Positions 42,534 to 50,916 of a stretch of 64,000 bases of DNA are shown here, in pieces; the stretch's first letter is position 1, and each line of letters begins with the position of its first letter. The stretch is taken from NCBI GenBank assembly GCA_030348385.1, contig JAUCFP010000006.1, positions 2,786,501-2,850,500 on the forward strand, read 5' to 3'. A program made the position numbers and the translations under genes. The notes below the pieces were generated by a model, which was given only the letters and a program-made list of their open reading frames with translations, was not told where the DNA came from and searched no databases. Origin of the DNA: Cytobacillus sp. NJ13. Its GTDB lineage: Bacteria > Bacillota > Bacilli > Bacillales > Cytobacillaceae.

Positions 42534-42625
42534 TTCTTCAACTATACTGCCCCTTTAGTCGAATAAAAAAAAGCTCCTAATCCTAGCCACTATTGAGCCC
42601 TATATTTTAAAGTGCAGTTCTTTAC
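42534..42625 (+). repeat. Array repeat copy 24
   Basis: Module A TTCAACTATACTGCCCCTTT, then AGTCGAATAAAAAA; eroded hairpin AGCTC / GAGC; module C replaced by GCCCTATATTTTAAAGTGCA, then TTCTTTACAAAC. Confidence 0.75.
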
Positions 42626-42643
42626 AAACTTCAGTATCTCTAT

Positions 42644-42674
42644 AAAAAAAGGAACTGCTGCACCCAGTTCCTTT
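42644..42674 (-). terminator. Intrinsic terminator of cat gene
   Basis: AAAGGAACTG / CAGTTCCTTT perfect 10-bp stem followed by a T-run on the minus strand. Confidence 0.9.
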
Positions 42675-42696
42675 GGTATACTCCTCCAATGACCAG

Positions 42697-43344
42697 TTAA
42701 ACCCAGTCTGCACTTTCATCAGCAAGTCTTTGTAAATCATTCATAAAAACACCAGCATGATAGCCATCACAAACAGCATGATGCATTTGTAAAGAGACAG
42801 GCAGGAAGAATTCATCATTTACTTGTGAATACTTCCCTCCGGTTATTATGGGTAAGAGAAAATCCCCGCCATTATTTATATTTAAATTAAATGCGGTAAA
42901 AGAACTCCAAGGAATCATAGAGATCGGAATATTATTATCTGGTATAGGTGTTTTTGGAAATAATCTCTCCGTACCATTGTAGTTTTCTACATCATTTTCA
43001 TATTGAGAATGAAACTCAGAAAAAATAAATAAGTTTGGTGACCAGATGCCAGAAAATGTGTGCGTCTTCTTATCAAAAATTGTATAGAGAGGGCATATCT
43101 CTGTCCAATAACCTAAATTACCTTCTGAGTTAAAACTTATTCTAAATTCTCTGTGGGAGTTAACTATTTTTGTAACCATAAAAATAAACGCAGGATATAA
43201 CTTATAATTCTTTTTCTTTAAGTTCTTCATCAGAATAGTAATATTCATTTCATTCGTTATACTGAATGTTGTCTGCTGCTGTAAATAGTGCTCAAAATAT
43301 TCTTTTCGATCCCAATTGTCACGATTAATAATGTTAAATTTCAT
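42697..43344 (-). CDS. catA: Type A chloramphenicol O-acetyltransferase
   Basis: A 215-residue CAT of the classical trimeric type, which acetylates chloramphenicol at the 3-hydroxyl with acetyl-CoA. The catalytic His lies in MHHAVCDGYHAGVF (about residue 189, HHxxxDG motif). The N-terminal INRDNWDRKEYFEHYLQQQ and YPAFIFMVTKIVN also match the family. The ATG at 43344 is preceded by AGGAGGC, which is part of a hairpin with an upstream leader peptide stop, the translational attenuator arrangement of inducible Gram-positive cat genes. Closest subtype not assigned. Confidence 0.93.
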   Translation of the reverse strand: MKFNIINRDNWDRKEYFEHYLQQQTTFSITNEMNITILMKNLKKKNYKLYPAFIFMVTKIVNSHREFRISFNSEGNLGYWTEICPLYTIFDKKTHTFSGIWSPNLFIFSEFHSQYENDVENYNGTERLFPKTPIPDNNIPISMIPWSSFTAFNLNINNGGDFLLPIITGGKYSQVNDEFFLPVSLQMHHAVCDGYHAGVFMNDLQRLADESADWV

Positions 43345-43351
43345 ATTCAAC

Positions 43352-43385
43352 GCCTCCTAATATAATTAAATTTATCTTAGGAGGC
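43352..43385 (-). promoter_or_regulatory. RBS-sequestering hairpin (cat translational attenuator)
   Basis: GCCTCCTAA and TTAGGAGGC are perfectly complementary over 9 bp with a 16-nt loop. The second arm, on the minus-strand RNA, contains the cat ribosome binding site; the first contains the leader stop codon. Confidence 0.88.
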
Positions 43386-43406
43386 TATTTTCACTGCTTT
43401 TTTCAT
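43377..43406 (-). CDS. cat leader peptide (9 aa)
   Basis: A short ORF, MKKAVKIAS, ends in the descending arm of the attenuator hairpin and has AAAGGATGA upstream. Chloramphenicol-dependent ribosome stalling on such leaders exposes the cat ribosome binding site. Position and length match known cat leaders. Confidence 0.82.
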   Translation of the reverse strand: MKKAVKIAS

Positions 43407-43448
43407 GACAGTCATCCTTTTTAATAAAAAATTTCTTTAAATTATCAA

Positions 43449-43517
43449 GTTCCACTAACCAGCCCCTCAGTTCAAAAAGCAATAAGGCATTCTACAGAAT
43501 GGCCCCTTCAGATATTA
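43449..43517 (+). repeat. Array repeat copy 25 (variant)
   Basis: Module A TTCCACTAACCAGCCCCTCA, then GTTCAAAAAG; new hairpin GGCATTC taca GAATGGCC; module C CCCCTTCAGATATTAAAA overlaps the stop of the hydrolase gene. Confidence 0.75.
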
Positions 43518-44132
43518 AAACTCATTAATGTTTGAAATGACACCTTTTAATATTTCAATAGATTTTATTGGTTCTTCATCAAGCTCTAAACTGTGATTTC
43601 CACCATCAATCACTTTTAATATAAGATTTTGATTCTTTTTCAATTTTTCAAAGCGCTCCTCAATGAAACAACTATCCTGATCTCCAATCATACAAAGTCC
43701 CTTATGATCACTATTAACCAATGCGTTAAATACATCATCTCTTTGCAGCAATGGCGTCAGCCATACTGCTTTCGCACCTTTATACATTGCATTATTAAGC
43801 AGATGACTTAAAGCTATTGTTCCTATTGATTTAGCCACTACATAATAATTTCTGTATTTTTTGTTCTTAATGGCGTTGTCGATTGCATGTTGTACATCTC
43901 GTGTGAAATCCACTTCACTTAGAACAGACATTTCCTCCCTGCTAAATGTATAGTTAATGTGTAATACATCAAAACCTTTCGTGTAAAATAGCCCTGTTGT
44001 AAAGTGCAGCAGCGGAGCTTTTGTTGTGTAGCCAGCCCCGGGCAAGACAATAACTAAACTGTTTGCTTCTTCCTTTTGTTCTATCAATCTAAAAGGAATA
44101 CTTTTTGAACCAGCAATTTTATGAGCAGGCAC
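43515..44132 (-). CDS. Alpha/beta hydrolase fold protein
   Basis: A 205-residue protein with an alpha/beta hydrolase layout: LVIVLPGAGYTTKAP after strand 3 (oxyanion region), a nucleophile elbow VVAKSIGT (Ser in AxSxG), Asp in CMIGDQDSCF and His in DGGNHSLEL. The catalytic triad is thus complete. Substrate unknown. The GTG at 44132 has AAGGAAGTGAG upstream. Single gene between repeat 25 and the DinB gene. Confidence 0.82.
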   Translation of the reverse strand: MPAHKIAGSKSIPFRLIEQKEEANSLVIVLPGAGYTTKAPLLHFTTGLFYTKGFDVLHINYTFSREEMSVLSEVDFTRDVQHAIDNAIKNKKYRNYYVVAKSIGTIALSHLLNNAMYKGAKAVWLTPLLQRDDVFNALVNSDHKGLCMIGDQDSCFIEERFEKLKKNQNLILKVIDGGNHSLELDEEPIKSIEILKGVISNINEF

Positions 44133-44327
44133 CGTTTTCTCACTTCCTTAGTCTGTCATATTGTCTTATCAACCTACAACTCTTAAAATGTTGAAAAATT
44201 TGCAGATATAAACTGATTCCCCTTAAATGGCCCTATACACAAAAAGACGCGTTACTCGAAAAGAACCCGAGTGCGATAATCAGATATAAAACTTTATTTA
44301 CCTTCCGGAATGAAGTTATGCAAAAAA

Positions 44328-44846
44328 CTAATTTGACGTGCTGATATCGTAAAGATAAAAAACATAATCATTAGATACACTTGAGTAACCCTGTTGACGA
44401 ATCATTGCCGTAAGATTTCCGCGGTGATATGTGCCATGGTTAACAACATGCTGAATCAATTCAGAAAAATGAGTATCCAAACGCCCAAATTTAGGATGCT
44501 CTGGGGAAATCTCTTTATCCAAATCGCTAACATTGTTAAGAAGCTTTTGATATTCCTCTGACAAGCTTTGAAACAGTTTTTCCATTTCTTCAAGACTCTT
44601 ATCCTTTGTCTTTTCTTGAGCAATGGCGATAGAAGCTTGAATCTCTTCCATACTATTCTCCTGCATTACACCGAGCCATATTGTATCTGTCGTATAAATA
44701 TGAACAAGTGCCTTCGCAATCGAGGAAAAAACACTTTGTATTTCCCGATCATAAATGTCCTTGGGCAATTCTTTCAATCGCTCGAAAAACTTTTTATTCG
44801 CCCAAACGTGATAATCATACAGTTTTAACGCATGATGTTTTCCCAT
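44328..44846 (-). CDS. DinB superfamily protein
   Basis: A 172-residue DinB protein: LYDYHVWANKKFFERLKELP at the start (very typical), the first His at about 49, and IQHVVNHGTYHRGNLTAMIRQQG with H137 and H141 completing the triad. The ATG at 44846 with GGGAGGAAG upstream is chosen. It is the third DinB gene in this array. Confidence 0.92.
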   Translation of the reverse strand: MGKHHALKLYDYHVWANKKFFERLKELPKDIYDREIQSVFSSIAKALVHIYTTDTIWLGVMQENSMEEIQASIAIAQEKTKDKSLEEMEKLFQSLSEEYQKLLNNVSDLDKEISPEHPKFGRLDTHFSELIQHVVNHGTYHRGNLTAMIRQQGYSSVSNDYVFYLYDISTSN

Positions 44847-44879
44847 CAAGGACTTCCTCCCTTTTAGTTAAATTTTTCC

Positions 44880-44990
44880 TTCCTAAATACTTCGGTCTTC
44901 AATGTAAAAAGCCCTGCTAGATTGCTGAAGACCATTGCAACGCTTTTTTGAGCAAAAGCACCCGTTAGATTAAGCGTAGTTACTGCACAA
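44880..44990 (+). repeat. Array repeat copy 26
   Basis: Module A is rearranged (TTCGGTCTTCAATGTAAAAA). The central segment is AGCCCTGCTAGATTGCTGAA with GGTCTTC / GAAGACC as long-range arms. Module C is AAGCACCCGTTAGATTAAGC, followed by TACTGCACAA. Confidence 0.75.
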
Positions 44991-45410
44991 ATTTTCATCT
45001 ATAAAGTATATAGACGCAATAGTTTGATATGAAAGTATGTTTATATAACCAATGGCGTTCTAAATGAACACGGATGAGGCTGGTCCAATAGCGGAGATTT
45101 CGGATAGTTTTTTCTAAGTTTTTTTGAACTCTTATTCATTTATGATGCAGTTAAAGCAGCTGAATTTTTAATTCCCTGAGCACATTGAATTGCTCGGTAC
45201 CCCATTTTATCCAACCTTCTTATAAATCTCACCTATTCCCAGTGGTGTTTATAAATTGAGACGATTAAATAATATTGAATGTGACAAAATAGGCAGAAAA
45301 AACAAATGGCATAATATTTTTTCCCTCCTTCCTGAAATTGAATTTATGTCGCTTTGAATCCTCCTTTATTTGCATTTTCCAAGTAAATCCTCATCAAATT
45401 ATTGAACAAC
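44991..45410. other. Intergenic region without a supported gene
   Basis: AT-rich stretch upstream of the tandem repeats and the TetR gene. No open frame with a ribosome binding site was found. Confidence 0.5.
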
Positions 45411-45482
45411 TGTTGTTTTATTAACTATTGTTGTTTATTATTATAATGTTGTTTATCCTAATTATGTTGTTTATCTTAACAA
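45411..45482 (+). repeat. Four 18-bp tandem direct repeats upstream of TetR gene
   Basis: TGTTGTTT(A/T) starts at 45411, 45429, 45447 and 45465, exactly 18 bp apart. Example units are TGTTGTTTATTATTATAA and TGTTGTTTATCCTAATTA. The array ends 90 bp before the TetR start. It may be an operator array. Confidence 0.75.
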
Positions 45483-45570
45483 AGGTTCAGAATTAAGTTC
45501 GCTTGATGTATGCATTTGTAATGCAAAAGAACAATTGATTAAGTTTTTTTGTCAAAGGAGGCGAGATTGG

Positions 45571-46143
45571 ATGGAGACAAGGACAGACAGACGGATCCTT
45601 AGAACGAAGAAGGCCATTAATAAGGCGTTTCTTGAGTTGTTTGAGGAGAAAGAGTTTGATCGAATCACCATTAATGACATTACGGAGCGGGCGGATGTAA
45701 ACCGGGGGACTTTTTATCTGCATTATACGGATAAATACGCTCTGCTGGCTCAATGCATTGATGATCATTTAAGCGGAATGTTTAACTCTCCTGGTTTTTC
45801 TAAGTTCATGGAGAAGGATGTGGAGGAAGCGGAAACGATAGAGGGGCTGAGGACTTTGTTCCTTTATGTGGAGGAGAATTTCTCTTTATTCTTTTCTTTG
45901 CTATCCAACAGAAGAACTTCAACATTTCGTGAACGGATGCTGTTAGTTATTACGTCTTTAATTCAGGATAAGATTGATATGGATGGGGTAAACCAGAACA
46001 TGGATAAAACGTTAATTGTTGATTTTATGGCGCTGGCTTTTGTTGGGACTGTGGAGAATTGGATAATTAACGGGATGCCGCAGCCTCCACAGCTGATGGC
46101 AGAGCAGATGTGGGTATTATTAAAGCGGAATGGAATTAAATAA
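45571..46143 (+). CDS. TetR/AcrR family regulator
   Basis: A 190-residue regulator with the N-terminal TetR helix-turn-helix RTKKAINKAFLELFEEKEFD, ITINDITERADVNRGTFYLH and YTDKYALLAQCID. The C-terminal ligand domain is of the TetR_C_8 or similar type (GTVENWIINGMPQPPQLMAE). The ATG at 45571 follows AAAGGAGGCGAG. It is followed by an unknown gene and a BCCT transporter gene on the same strand, which it may control. Confidence 0.93.
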   Translation: METRTDRRILRTKKAINKAFLELFEEKEFDRITINDITERADVNRGTFYLHYTDKYALLAQCIDDHLSGMFNSPGFSKFMEKDVEEAETIEGLRTLFLYVEENFSLFFSLLSNRRTSTFRERMLLVITSLIQDKIDMDGVNQNMDKTLIVDFMALAFVGTVENWIINGMPQPPQLMAEQMWVLLKRNGIK

Positions 46144-46284
46144 ACGGAAGGCTGTCCGTTTAGGCAATAATCAGCGTTAGGAAGTTTATTCTGCTGCTTT
46201 TTGGATTATATAAGAATATTGTAATGGGCGGAAATCACAACAATTTCTCGATTTTTCGAATGTATTTATCTGCTTCTTTTATGC

Positions 46285-46319
46285 ATCATAATTTATATAA
46301 AGTGACCCCTAATTATGAT
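46285..46319. promoter_or_regulatory. Inverted repeat upstream of the BCCT cluster
   Basis: ATCATAATT (46285-46293) and AATTATGAT (46311-46319), a perfect 9-bp inverted repeat with 17-bp spacing about 70 bp before the 46387 start. Candidate operator. Confidence 0.45.
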
Positions 46320-46386
46320 AGATGTTGTGCAATCCTCTTTTTTTATAATCCTGACTTAAGAATTTAGCTAGAAGGGGGAATTATCC

Positions 46387-47055
46387 GTGAAACTATATCA
46401 AATAAGAAAAGGACAGCTTGTATATTATAACAATGAGCTGCATCGGATATACGGTGTTAAACAGATGTATAAGCAATCCGTTCATGCAATAAGATTGAGG
46501 GATTTAACACAGATTTTAACGACAGCAGCGAGTGTAGAAAAATACAAACCAAATGAACATGACAGCTTTGTATTCAATCGGAATGTCTATACGCTGAGCA
46601 AAAGGAATGCTGAGGAAGGCGATCATATAATAATTCACAATCCGAAGCCTGATCCCCTTGATACATACTCTTTGAATGAAATCGATGTGGTGGAATCGTC
46701 AGATAAAAACGGAGTTACTACGAGTAATTCTCACGGACTCAAGCATTACGAATACATGGTAATGGAACCTGGCCGTGCTGATGCCAGCAATCCTATCGAT
46801 TATCAGAGTATGGAAAATGTGACTGCGGAGAACTTAGATGACAGTGCGCTCGGACCTGTCATTACTACCAGCAGTGAGCAACTGCCAAGAGTAGGCAGCA
46901 TTTATCGAAAGAAAGACGACAATGAGTTATTGGAAGCGATGGTAATCGCAATCAAGGGCCAGACCATATATCTTGGGGGCGGTTTAGAAGTTCCGCTGCA
47001 TGAGTTAACGGACTCAGATATATGGGAGGTTATTTATCATCTCCTCGATATGTAA
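46387..47055 (+). CDS. Unknown protein preceding a BCCT transporter
   Basis: A 222-residue soluble protein starting at GTG 46387 behind AAGGGGG. The N-terminal 80 residues look like a small beta-barrel (YQIRKGQLVYYNNELHRIYG, AIRLRDLTQILTT). A low-complexity Asn/Asp/Ser linker follows, then a second small domain (VGSIYRKKDDNELLEAMVIA, IYLGGGLEVPLHELTD). I do not recognise the family. Only 34 bp separate it from the BCCT gene, so the two are probably one operon linked to osmoprotectant uptake. Confidence 0.8.
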   Translation: MKLYQIRKGQLVYYNNELHRIYGVKQMYKQSVHAIRLRDLTQILTTAASVEKYKPNEHDSFVFNRNVYTLSKRNAEEGDHIIIHNPKPDPLDTYSLNEIDVVESSDKNGVTTSNSHGLKHYEYMVMEPGRADASNPIDYQSMENVTAENLDDSALGPVITTSSEQLPRVGSIYRKKDDNELLEAMVIAIKGQTIYLGGGLEVPLHELTDSDIWEVIYHLLDM

Positions 47056-47089
47056 TTAACCGGACAAGCTAAGATACTAGGAGGATTCT

Positions 47090-48595
47090 ATGGGCAGTAA
47101 AAAACAAACTGGTAATACTGTTTTTATCATTTCTATATTAATTACACTAATCTTTATTATTTGGGGCGTCTTTTTTAAAAATAGTCTCACCAATGTCACT
47201 GATATCATCTACAAGGGTGCAATCGATTACCTTGGATGGGTTTATCTTGGCGCGGCACTATTCTTTGTAATCTTCTCCGTTTATATACTCTTCTCTAAAT
47301 ACGGCAGTATTCGCCTGGGTAAGGAAACAGACAAGCCTGATTTCAACACCGGCTCCTGGCTTGCTATGCTGTTTGGAGCTGGAATGGGAGTTGGGATCGT
47401 TTACTGGAGTGTTGCTGAACCAGTAACCCATTACGTAAAACCTCCCTACGGGGAAGGGTTCACAGCCGAGGCTGCCAATACCGCTATGAAATATACATTC
47501 TTCCATTGGGGTCTGGATCCCTGGGCGATCTACACTGTAATTGGATTGGCACTTGCCTTTTTCCAATACAAGAAAAAGCTTCCGGCAGCAATAAGTTCTG
47601 CATTCTATCCAGTATTAGGTGACCGCATTTACGGACCGATCGGAAAAACGATAGATATTCTGTCAATTTTCGCAACGGTCTTCGGTATTGCGACATCTTT
47701 GGGCCTTGGTGCCATGCAGGTAACAGCGGGAATGCATCACATCTTCGGCGTTCCGAATCATCTATTCGTCCAGCTGATTGTTATTGCCGTTGCAACCGTC
47801 ATTTTTATCATTTCAATTAATACAGGGTTGGATAAAGGAATTCAATACTTATCAAATGGCGCTATGATCCTATCCTTTTTGATTATGCTGCTGATTTTGA
47901 TTGTCGGCCCTACCTTGACTATTGTGAAAGTCTTCTTTAATACGACTGGTCTTTATCTTAGTGATTTCCTGCATTTAAGCTTTAGACTGGCACCATTTTC
48001 CGAAGGAGACAGCTGGATCGCCTCCTGGACGTTATTCTACTGGGCATGGTGGATTGCCTGGGCTCCATTCGTAGGTATGTTTATCGCGCGCGTTTCAAGA
48101 GGACGAACAGTCAGGGAGTTTGTTATTGGGGTGTTGATTGTTCCAACTCTAGGAACATGTTTATGGATGTCCATTTTTGGCGGTTCTGCGCTGGATCTCG
48201 TTCAAGGAAACCGTGACCTGGCAACATCAATCGCAAATAATGTAGACTTGTCTATCTTTACATTCTTTGATCAGCTTCCACTAGGTTTTCTGTTAAGTAT
48301 CATCGGTTTTACCGTTGTAGCCATTTACTATATAACAGTTGCCGATACTGCAACCTTTGTGTTAGGAATGCTAAGTGAAGGCGGCACATTAAATCCTTCC
48401 AACAAGATTAAAGTAACATGGGGCATTATTCAATCTGCTGTAGCTGCAGTATTGCTATTCGCTGGCGGTCTGAACGTCCTGCAATCTGCCTCTCTCGCAG
48501 CAGCACTGCCATTTGCGATTATCTTGATTTTGATGTGCTTTTCCCTGCACAAAGGTCTCAAGAATGAGTATGAGGCAGAGAATAGCCATAAGTGA
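47090..48595 (+). CDS. BCCT family glycine betaine/choline-type transporter
   Basis: A 501-residue secondary transporter with 12 membrane helices. The BCCT signature WTLFYWAWWIAWAPFVGMFI, then ARVSRGRTVREF is complete, with the aromatic betaine-binding residues. The Na+-site region GAGMGVGIVYWSVAEP is of the OpuD/BetP kind. It imports trimethylammonium compatible solutes. The ATG at 47090 follows AGGAGGA. Downstream is a strong terminator. Confidence 0.93.
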   Translation: MGSKKQTGNTVFIISILITLIFIIWGVFFKNSLTNVTDIIYKGAIDYLGWVYLGAALFFVIFSVYILFSKYGSIRLGKETDKPDFNTGSWLAMLFGAGMGVGIVYWSVAEPVTHYVKPPYGEGFTAEAANTAMKYTFFHWGLDPWAIYTVIGLALAFFQYKKKLPAAISSAFYPVLGDRIYGPIGKTIDILSIFATVFGIATSLGLGAMQVTAGMHHIFGVPNHLFVQLIVIAVATVIFIISINTGLDKGIQYLSNGAMILSFLIMLLILIVGPTLTIVKVFFNTTGLYLSDFLHLSFRLAPFSEGDSWIASWTLFYWAWWIAWAPFVGMFIARVSRGRTVREFVIGVLIVPTLGTCLWMSIFGGSALDLVQGNRDLATSIANNVDLSIFTFFDQLPLGFLLSIIGFTVVAIYYITVADTATFVLGMLSEGGTLNPSNKIKVTWGIIQSAVAAVLLFAGGLNVLQSASLAAALPFAIILILMCFSLHKGLKNEYEAENSHK

Positions 48596-48626
48596 AACGG
48601 CACATTGTTAAAGGTAACTGACTAAT

Positions 48627-48662
48627 CTTCCTGACTTCTTTTACAGGTCAGGAAGTTTTTTT
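48627..48662 (+). terminator. Intrinsic terminator of BCCT gene
   Basis: CTTCCTGAC / GTCAGGAAG followed by TTTTTTT. Confidence 0.92.
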
Positions 48663-48681
48663 ATTTATTAGAAAATTCAGG

Positions 48682-48740
48682 CTTGTTGCCGCTGCCTGAG
48701 CAGCAGCTGACCTTGAACGTAAGCACCCGTTAGCTGAAGA
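48682..48740 (+). repeat. Array repeat copy 27 (modules B and C)
   Basis: Module A absent. Hairpin CGCTGCC tgagca GCAGCTG, then CTTGAACGTAAGCACCCGTT and AGCTGAAG. It begins the second large array segment. Confidence 0.8.
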
Positions 48741-48760
48741 AGGAATCTTTACCCCGAAAA

Positions 48761-49657
48761 CTAATTCTTGGGCAGTTGGATGCCGCGCCAGCCGCTTACA
48801 TCACATTGGCCATATTCATTATCACCCACAGCGACCACCGTTCCGTCCGATTTTAGCCCGACGGTATGGGCACAACCCGCTGCAATCGCCACAATATCGC
48901 GCCAATCACTTACATTGCATTGGCCATACTCATTCCAACCCACCGCCGCCATAGTACCGTCAGATTTAAGGCCGAGGGTATGATTACTACCCGCCGCTAT
49001 CGCCACAATATCGCCCCAGCCGCTTACATCGCATTGGTCATTTTTATTCAAGCCCACTGCCGTCACCGTTCCGTCCGATTTAAGACCGAGGGTATGAAGA
49101 TAACCCGCCGCGACCGCCACAATATCGCCCCAGCCTCTTACATCGCATTGGCGATACCGATTATTACCCGCAGCCGTCACCGTTCCGTCCAATTTAAGAC
49201 CGAGGGTATGCCAGTCACCCGCCGCGACCGCTATAATATCATGCCAGCCGCTTAGCTTGAACTCAACCCCATGATTCCGGCCCACTGCCATCACCGTGCC
49301 ATCCGATTTAAGCCCAATGGTACGACGCCAGCCTGCCGTAACCGCTACAATATTACTCCAGTCATTTACATCGCATTGGTTATGCTTATTCCAGCCCACA
49401 GCCGCCACAGTACCGTCAGATTTAAGACCGATTGTATGAGCATTACCCGTGTTCGCTGCCATATGAACATTACCAGCCGCAACCGCCACAATATTGCGCC
49501 AGCCGCTTACATCACATTGGCCATATTTATTATCCCCCACTGCCGTCACCGTTCCTTCCGATTTAAGCCCAACGGTATGACGACGACCCGCCGCTATGGT
49601 ATTTTTAGGCCACCGTTTCACCTTTAACACCGCTTCTTCCGGTAACATATAATCCAT
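48761..49657 (-). CDS. RCC1-repeat (beta-propeller) protein
   Basis: A 298-residue protein built from about seven repeats of roughly 38-40 residues with the pattern HTxGLKSDGTVxAVGxNxYGQ, then CDVSxWxxIVAVAAG, which is the RCC1/regulator of chromosome condensation repeat. The repeats are also highly similar at DNA level, suggesting recent internal expansion. There is no signal peptide or catalytic residue; a seven-bladed propeller binding surface is likely. The ATG at 49657 follows GAGGTAAAGC. Single gene between repeats 27 and 28. Confidence 0.9.
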   Translation of the reverse strand: MDYMLPEEAVLKVKRWPKNTIAAGRRHTVGLKSEGTVTAVGDNKYGQCDVSGWRNIVAVAAGNVHMAANTGNAHTIGLKSDGTVAAVGWNKHNQCDVNDWSNIVAVTAGWRRTIGLKSDGTVMAVGRNHGVEFKLSGWHDIIAVAAGDWHTLGLKLDGTVTAAGNNRYRQCDVRGWGDIVAVAAGYLHTLGLKSDGTVTAVGLNKNDQCDVSGWGDIVAIAAGSNHTLGLKSDGTMAAVGWNEYGQCNVSDWRDIVAIAAGCAHTVGLKSDGTVVAVGDNEYGQCDVSGWRGIQLPKN

Positions 49658-49710
49658 GCTTTACCTCCTCGAAACAAGACCTATTTTATTAATGTATCAC
49701 TTTTCCTGTA

Positions 49711-49790
49711 ATACCTAACCTGCCCCGTTACTTTAATAAAAAATAGATGCCTCATTGCAGCCTTAGTCACTCTCGCACCTTTTACTTCAG
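49711..49790 (+). repeat. Array repeat copy 28
   Basis: Module A ATACCTAACCTGCCCCGTTA, then CTTTAATAAAAAA; weak hairpin GATGCCTCATTGCAGCC; module C TCGCACCTTTTACTTCAG. Confidence 0.78.
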
Positions 49791-49830
49791 GGAATTTTAC
49801 TTTTCTTGCAGAACAAACACTCAGCACATA

Positions 49831-50547
49831 TTATTCAAGTAACACAGCCTCATCCCCAACACTTACCTCACCACATCGTTCAACTTTTGCCCAAACACCA
49901 AATGTTGCAGCATGATTAGTTACCAAGGTATTCAATATTCCAGCATCCTGTTTTAGTTCCTCCTGAGGATTGTTGACCATAATGCACCTTTGAAGTGGGG
50001 CAACAATTTTCAGGGTAACACTTTCTCCTACTTGAATTAGTCGATCCACCCATTCATCCTCAAGATATCCTGTTGCTTCTGTTTCAATTAACATGTTTGC
50101 TCGAAATCGGCGAGGGTCTGCTATTTCTCCTAAATCCTTACTTAACATGTTTAACGCAGAGGTTGTGATGATACTTATTGGCCCTTCATCGAAATGTGAT
50201 ATTGATTCTTCCTTTGCCAATGATACTGGAAACCCTAACAACTCACTTAATGCTTTGTTTATCCCTTCCTGATCACCTCGATATTCTGTTCCATCGGGCA
50301 TAGTTACTAGAGGAGTGTCCCCCTCATATCTTGCTTTATAGTTAAATAAACCTTCCATCTGTTGAAAGCGCCGTGTAGTCTTACCACTGCCAAATTTTCC
50401 ATTCTCATTTTTTATTGCCCATAAGCGGTCTCCAAGTATGCCTCGACTATCAACTAGGGCAGAGGATAAAGACTCCCCCAAAATTGATTTCACAGGAAAC
50501 CTATTGATTTCTTTGACTCTTCCTATACGTTCTTTCTTTTGATCCAA
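49831..50547 (-). CDS. MOSC domain protein
   Basis: A 238-residue protein with an N-terminal MOSC beta-barrel (VKEINRFPVKSILGESLSSA, RGILGDRLWAI) and a C-terminal MOSC core (DPRRFRANMLIETE, VAPLQRCIMVNNP), whose conserved Cys could carry sulfur for molybdenum cofactor-type chemistry. Related to YcbX/YiiM-like proteins that detoxify N-hydroxylated bases. The start is a TTG (50547) with AGGGGG upstream. Single gene between repeats 28 and 29. Confidence 0.88.
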   Translation of the reverse strand: MDQKKERIGRVKEINRFPVKSILGESLSSALVDSRGILGDRLWAIKNENGKFGSGKTTRRFQQMEGLFNYKARYEGDTPLVTMPDGTEYRGDQEGINKALSELLGFPVSLAKEESISHFDEGPISIITTSALNMLSKDLGEIADPRRFRANMLIETEATGYLEDEWVDRLIQVGESVTLKIVAPLQRCIMVNNPQEELKQDAGILNTLVTNHAATFGVWAKVERCGEVSVGDEAVLLE

Positions 50548-50573
50548 AGTTTATCCCCCTGTAATTAATCTGA

Positions 50574-50747
50574 AATGCACGTTAGTACAATTAACTCCCT
50601 GCATTTTATTACGTATCTCTTTAAACTATTCCTTTTCCTTCTTCAACTATCCTGCTGTTTGTTCAATAAGAAGATATTGAACAAAAAAGGCATTAATCCT
50701 TCCTGGATCAACGCACCCGTTAGCTTAAGCACACTTCTTCACAAACT
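50574..50747 (+). repeat. Array repeat copy 29 (with an extra module C fragment)
   Basis: The main copy, 50640-50747, has module A TTCAACTATCCTGCTGTTTG, then TTCAATAAGAAG, a changed middle, and module C ACGCACCCGTTAGCTTAAGC, then CTTCTTCACAAAC. A separate fragment at 50574-50596 (ATGCACGTTAGTACAATTAA) suggests a partly deleted extra copy. Confidence 0.8.
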
Positions 50748-50916
50748 ATATTTTTAAACCAAAAGAAGTTGTCTATGGTAGATCAAATTAACTTTAATAA
50801 TCTAAATTCCATAAATTAATTGCCCCTTTACCCGATCCTTGGGTTAAAATGTAACCAAATCATAAAGGCTCTTTAATAAAAATTGTTACTGGAATGCTAA
50901 AAGAAGAAAAGTTCTC

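Noticed and set aside
45493-45768. Minus-strand frame over the TetR gene start
   Set aside because: Opposite-strand shadow of a clear TetR gene.
48768-49627. Long + strand frames opposite the RCC1 gene
   Set aside because: Repetitive shadows of the tandem repeats of the RCC1 gene on the other strand.
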